From assembly GCA_021784255.1 (NCBI GenBank), contig JAJXSZ010000165.1, forward strand, positions 1 through 7,030: 7,030 nucleotides of DNA. Direction: 5' to 3'. The position numbers were made by a program, and so were the translations under genes. Source of the stretch: Pseudomonadota bacterium. Lineage in GTDB: Bacteria; Pseudomonadota; Alphaproteobacteria; Acetobacterales; Acetobacteraceae. Under the pieces are notes generated by a model. The model had not been told where the DNA came from. It saw only the letters and a list, made by a program, of their open reading frames with translations, and did not search any database. Positions 5,287-7,030 of this stretch are shown one piece after another (within the stretch, counting starts at the first letter, position 1; every line of letters begins with the position of its first letter).

Positions 5287-6222
5287 ATGACGGTGCTGGT
5301 TCTGCTCGAATTCGACGCCGCGGGGATCAAGCAGCCGTCGCGCTCGGCCGTGGCCGCAGCGGCGAAGCTCGGCGAGGTGCATGCCCTGGTCGCGGGCGAG
5401 GGCGTGGCGGCGGCGGCGGCGGCGGCGGCGAAGCTGCCCGGGGTCGCGAAGGTGCTGGCGGCCGACGCGCCCGCGCTCGCGCATGCGCTGGCCGAGCCGC
5501 TGGCCTCGCTTCTGGTCGCGCTGGCGCCGGCCTATTCGCACCTGTTCGCGGCGGCGACCGCGGTCGGCAAGAACGTGCTGCCGCGTGTGGCTGCGCTGCT
5601 CGACGTGCAGCCGGTCTCCGACATCGCCGGCGTGGTGGACGCGGACCAGTTCGTCCGCCCGATCTATGCCGGCAACGCGCTGGCGACGGTGCGCAGCGCC
5701 GACGCGAAGAAAGTGGTCACGGTCCGCGCCGCGAGCTTCGACCCGGTGGCGGTCGAGGGCGGGTCGGCGCCGGTCGAGAGCGTCGCCGTCGCGGCGGCGG
5801 ATGGCGGGTCGCGCTTTGTCGGCGCCGAGCTCACCAAGAGCGAGCGGCCGGAGCTGACGGCGGCGCGGGTGGTGATTTCGGGCGGTCGCGGCATGCAGGC
5901 CGGCGACAATTTCAAGCTGCTGGAACCGATCGCCGACAAGCTCGGGGCCGCGGTTGGCGCCAGCCGGGCCGCGGTCGATGCCGGGTTCGTGCCGAACGAT
6001 TACCAGGTGGGGCAGACCGGCAAGATCGTCGCCCCCGAGCTTTATGTCGCGGTCGGCATTTCCGGCGCGATCCAGCACCTTGCGGGGATGAAGGACAGCA
6101 AGGTGATCGTGGCGATCAACAAGGACGAGGAGGCGCCGATCTTTCAGGTCGCCGACTACGGGTTGGTTGCGGATCTGTTCACTGCGCTGCCCGAGCTGGC
6201 GGCGGAACTCGGGAAGGGTTGA
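5287..6222 (+). CDS. etfA: Electron transfer flavoprotein subunit alpha
   Basis: EtfA is the FAD-carrying subunit of ETF. Its 311 residues match the usual size. The N-terminal half is alanine-rich and structural. The C-terminal FAD domain is intact: SGGRG at 198-202, GASRAAVD at 224-231 with R227, QVGQTGK at 240-246 with T244, GISGAIQH at 257-264, and NKD at 278-280 followed by D290. The ETF alpha signature spans about 252-278. Translation starts one base after etfB ends; AAGGTGA (5274-5280), inside the end of etfB, is a good ribosome binding site at six-base spacing. Residues 41-48 are eight alanines all written GCG, a small triplet repeat in the less conserved N-terminal domain. Five bases (including part of the ribosome binding site of the next gene) separate it from the dehydrogenase ATG, so all three genes should be one operon. 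Confidence 0.97.
   Translation: MTVLVLLEFDAAGIKQPSRSAVAAAAKLGEVHALVAGEGVAAAAAAAAKLPGVAKVLAADAPALAHALAEPLASLLVALAPAYSHLFAAATAVGKNVLPRVAALLDVQPVSDIAGVVDADQFVRPIYAGNALATVRSADAKKVVTVRAASFDPVAVEGGSAPVESVAVAAADGGSRFVGAELTKSERPELTAARVVISGGRGMQAGDNFKLLEPIADKLGAAVGASRAAVDAGFVPNDYQVGQTGKIVAPELYVAVGISGAIQHLAGMKDSKVIVAINKDEEAPIFQVADYGLVADLFTALPELAAELGKG
5407..5430 (+). repeat. (GCG)8 triplet repeat within etfA
   Basis: Eight consecutive identical GCG codons encode alanines 41-48. Flanking alanine runs elsewhere in the gene mix GCG, GCC and GCA, so this uniform block stands out. Slippage here would change length by whole residues and keep the frame. Confidence 0.8.
6214..6218 (+). promoter_or_regulatory. 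Ribosome binding site fixing the dehydrogenase start
   Basis: AAGGG, within the last codons of etfA, lies eight bases before the ATG at 6227. No comparable sequence precedes the next in-frame ATG at 6257. This supports the longer N-terminus. Confidence 0.6.
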
Positions 6223-6226
6223 TCGC

Positions 6227-7030
6227 ATGAACGTCGACGCACGCGTGGTGCCGGCAATGGCGCCGAACGTGACTCCGGCGCCGGAGATCAGGCGCGTTGG
6301 CGTCATCGGCGCGGGGCAGATGGGCAATGGCATCAGCCATGTCTGTTCGCTGGCCGGGCTGCCGGTGGTGCTGGGCGACGTCCGGGCGGAGGCGCTGGAG
6401 AAGGCGCTCGGCGTGATGGGCGCGAACATGGACCGCCAGGTCAAGCGCGGTCTGATCAGCACCGAGGACAAGGCCGCCGCCCTCGCGCGGGTCAGCACGA
6501 CGACGGATTTCGCGGCGTTCGGGGACTGCGACCTGGTGGTGGAGGCGGCGACCGAGAAGGAGGAGGTGAAGCGCGCGGTGTTCAAGGCGCTGGTGCCGAA
6601 CCTCGCCCCGCATTGCCTGCTGGCCTCCAACACGTCGTCGATCAGCATCACGCGGCTCGCGGCCGGGACCGACCGGCCGGAGAAGTTCATCGGCATGCAC
6701 TTCATGAACCCGGTGCCGGTGATGAAGCTGGTGGAGGTGATCCGCGGTATCGCGACGGACGAGCCGACCTTCCAGACGATCGTGGCGCTGGCGCACAAGC
6801 TGGGCAAGGAAACGAGCGTTTCGGAGGATTTCCCGGCCTTCATCGTCAACCGCATCCTGGTGCCGATGATCAACGAGGCGGTGTATGCGCTCTATGAGGG
6901 CGTGGGGACGGTCGCGGCGATCGATCTGGCGCTGCGGCTGGGCGCGAACCACCCGATGGGGCCGCTCGAACTCGCGGATTTCATCGGGCTGGACACCTGT
7001 CTTTCGATCATGCAGGTGCTGTACGAGGGG
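6227..7030 (+). CDS. hbd: 3-hydroxybutyryl-CoA dehydrogenase (3-hydroxyacyl-CoA dehydrogenase family), 3' end beyond window
   Basis: This enzyme interconverts 3-hydroxybutyryl-CoA (or another short 3-hydroxyacyl-CoA) and acetoacetyl-CoA with NAD(P), in the cytoplasm. The window holds 268 codons without a stop; single-domain family members are near 290 residues, so only the tail is missing. The Rossmann motif GAGQMG is at 28-33. SNTSSI at 134-139 supplies the active-site serine, MHFMNP at 157-162 the catalytic H158, with E170 as its partner, and VNRI at 207-210 includes the substrate-binding N208. NHPMGPLELADFIGLD (241-256) belongs to the C-terminal helical domain. About 20 residues, rich in Ala, Pro and Val, precede the fold, longer than in many relatives. 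The gene follows etfA by four bases and shares its operon, linking it to acyl-CoA turnover. It lacks an enoyl-CoA hydratase domain at its N-terminus, so it is not a multifunctional FadB. Confidence 0.95.
   Translation, partial: MNVDARVVPAMAPNVTPAPEIRRVGVIGAGQMGNGISHVCSLAGLPVVLGDVRAEALEKALGVMGANMDRQVKRGLISTEDKAAALARVSTTTDFAAFGDCDLVVEAATEKEEVKRAVFKALVPNLAPHCLLASNTSSISITRLAAGTDRPEKFIGMHFMNPVPVMKLVEVIRGIATDEPTFQTIVALAHKLGKETSVSEDFPAFIVNRILVPMINEAVYALYEGVGTVAAIDLALRLGANHPMGPLELADFIGLDTCLSIMQVLYEG

Noticed and set aside
5140..6873. A 577-codon minus-strand open frame across etfB, etfA and hbd
   Set aside because: It crosses three well-recognised genes and has the Arg/His/Ala-rich composition of an antisense shadow.

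Overview
The window is a strongly GC-rich bacterial chromosome segment with G or C in most third codon positions. Gene content points to an alphaproteobacterium, most plausibly Rhodospirillales/Acetobacteraceae. The reasons are a PEP-CTERM surface protein, an etfB-etfA-3-hydroxyacyl-CoA dehydrogenase cluster preceded by a small two-helix membrane protein, and a large multi-helix MscS channel. The family-level placement is inference from gene order and composition; no rRNA or other phylogenetic marker is present.

Left part (1-1614): a secreted PEP-CTERM protein reads rightward from the window edge. It converges tail to tail, with 25 bases between, on a leftward 2-oxoglutarate/Fe(II) dioxygenase of the PF10014 type (amino-acid hydroxylase-like). 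The dioxygenase's Shine-Dalgarno sequence lies in one arm of a perfect inverted repeat, so translation may be controlled by a hairpin.

Middle (1690-4182): a leftward gene of about 800 codons encodes a multi-pass mechanosensitive channel of the MscS superfamily. It is followed, in the same direction after 75 bases, by the dioxygenase. About 60 to 95 bases upstream of it, depending on the start chosen, lies a divergent promoter region.

Right part (4183-7030): a 65-residue twin-transmembrane protein reads rightward. A 155-base gap follows with two small stem-loops and a perfect TTGACA box. Then comes a tight operon of electron transfer flavoprotein beta (etfB), alpha (etfA) and a 3-hydroxybutyryl-CoA dehydrogenase cut by the window end. 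Together these serve acyl-CoA / C4 metabolism. ETF takes electrons from acyl-CoA dehydrogenases and passes them to the membrane quinone pool through ETF:ubiquinone oxidoreductase. The dehydrogenase interconverts 3-hydroxyacyl-CoA and 3-ketoacyl-CoA with NAD(P). The ETF beta motifs are of the canonical, AMP-binding, non-bifurcating kind.

I see no mobile element, CRISPR array, tRNA or rRNA, and no convincing sign of a wholly new multi-gene system. The items most worth a second look are the hairpin over the dioxygenase's ribosome binding site, the unknown substrate of that enzyme, the twin-transmembrane protein beside etf without the corrinoid adenosyltransferase I would expect, and a possible leaderless start for that small gene.
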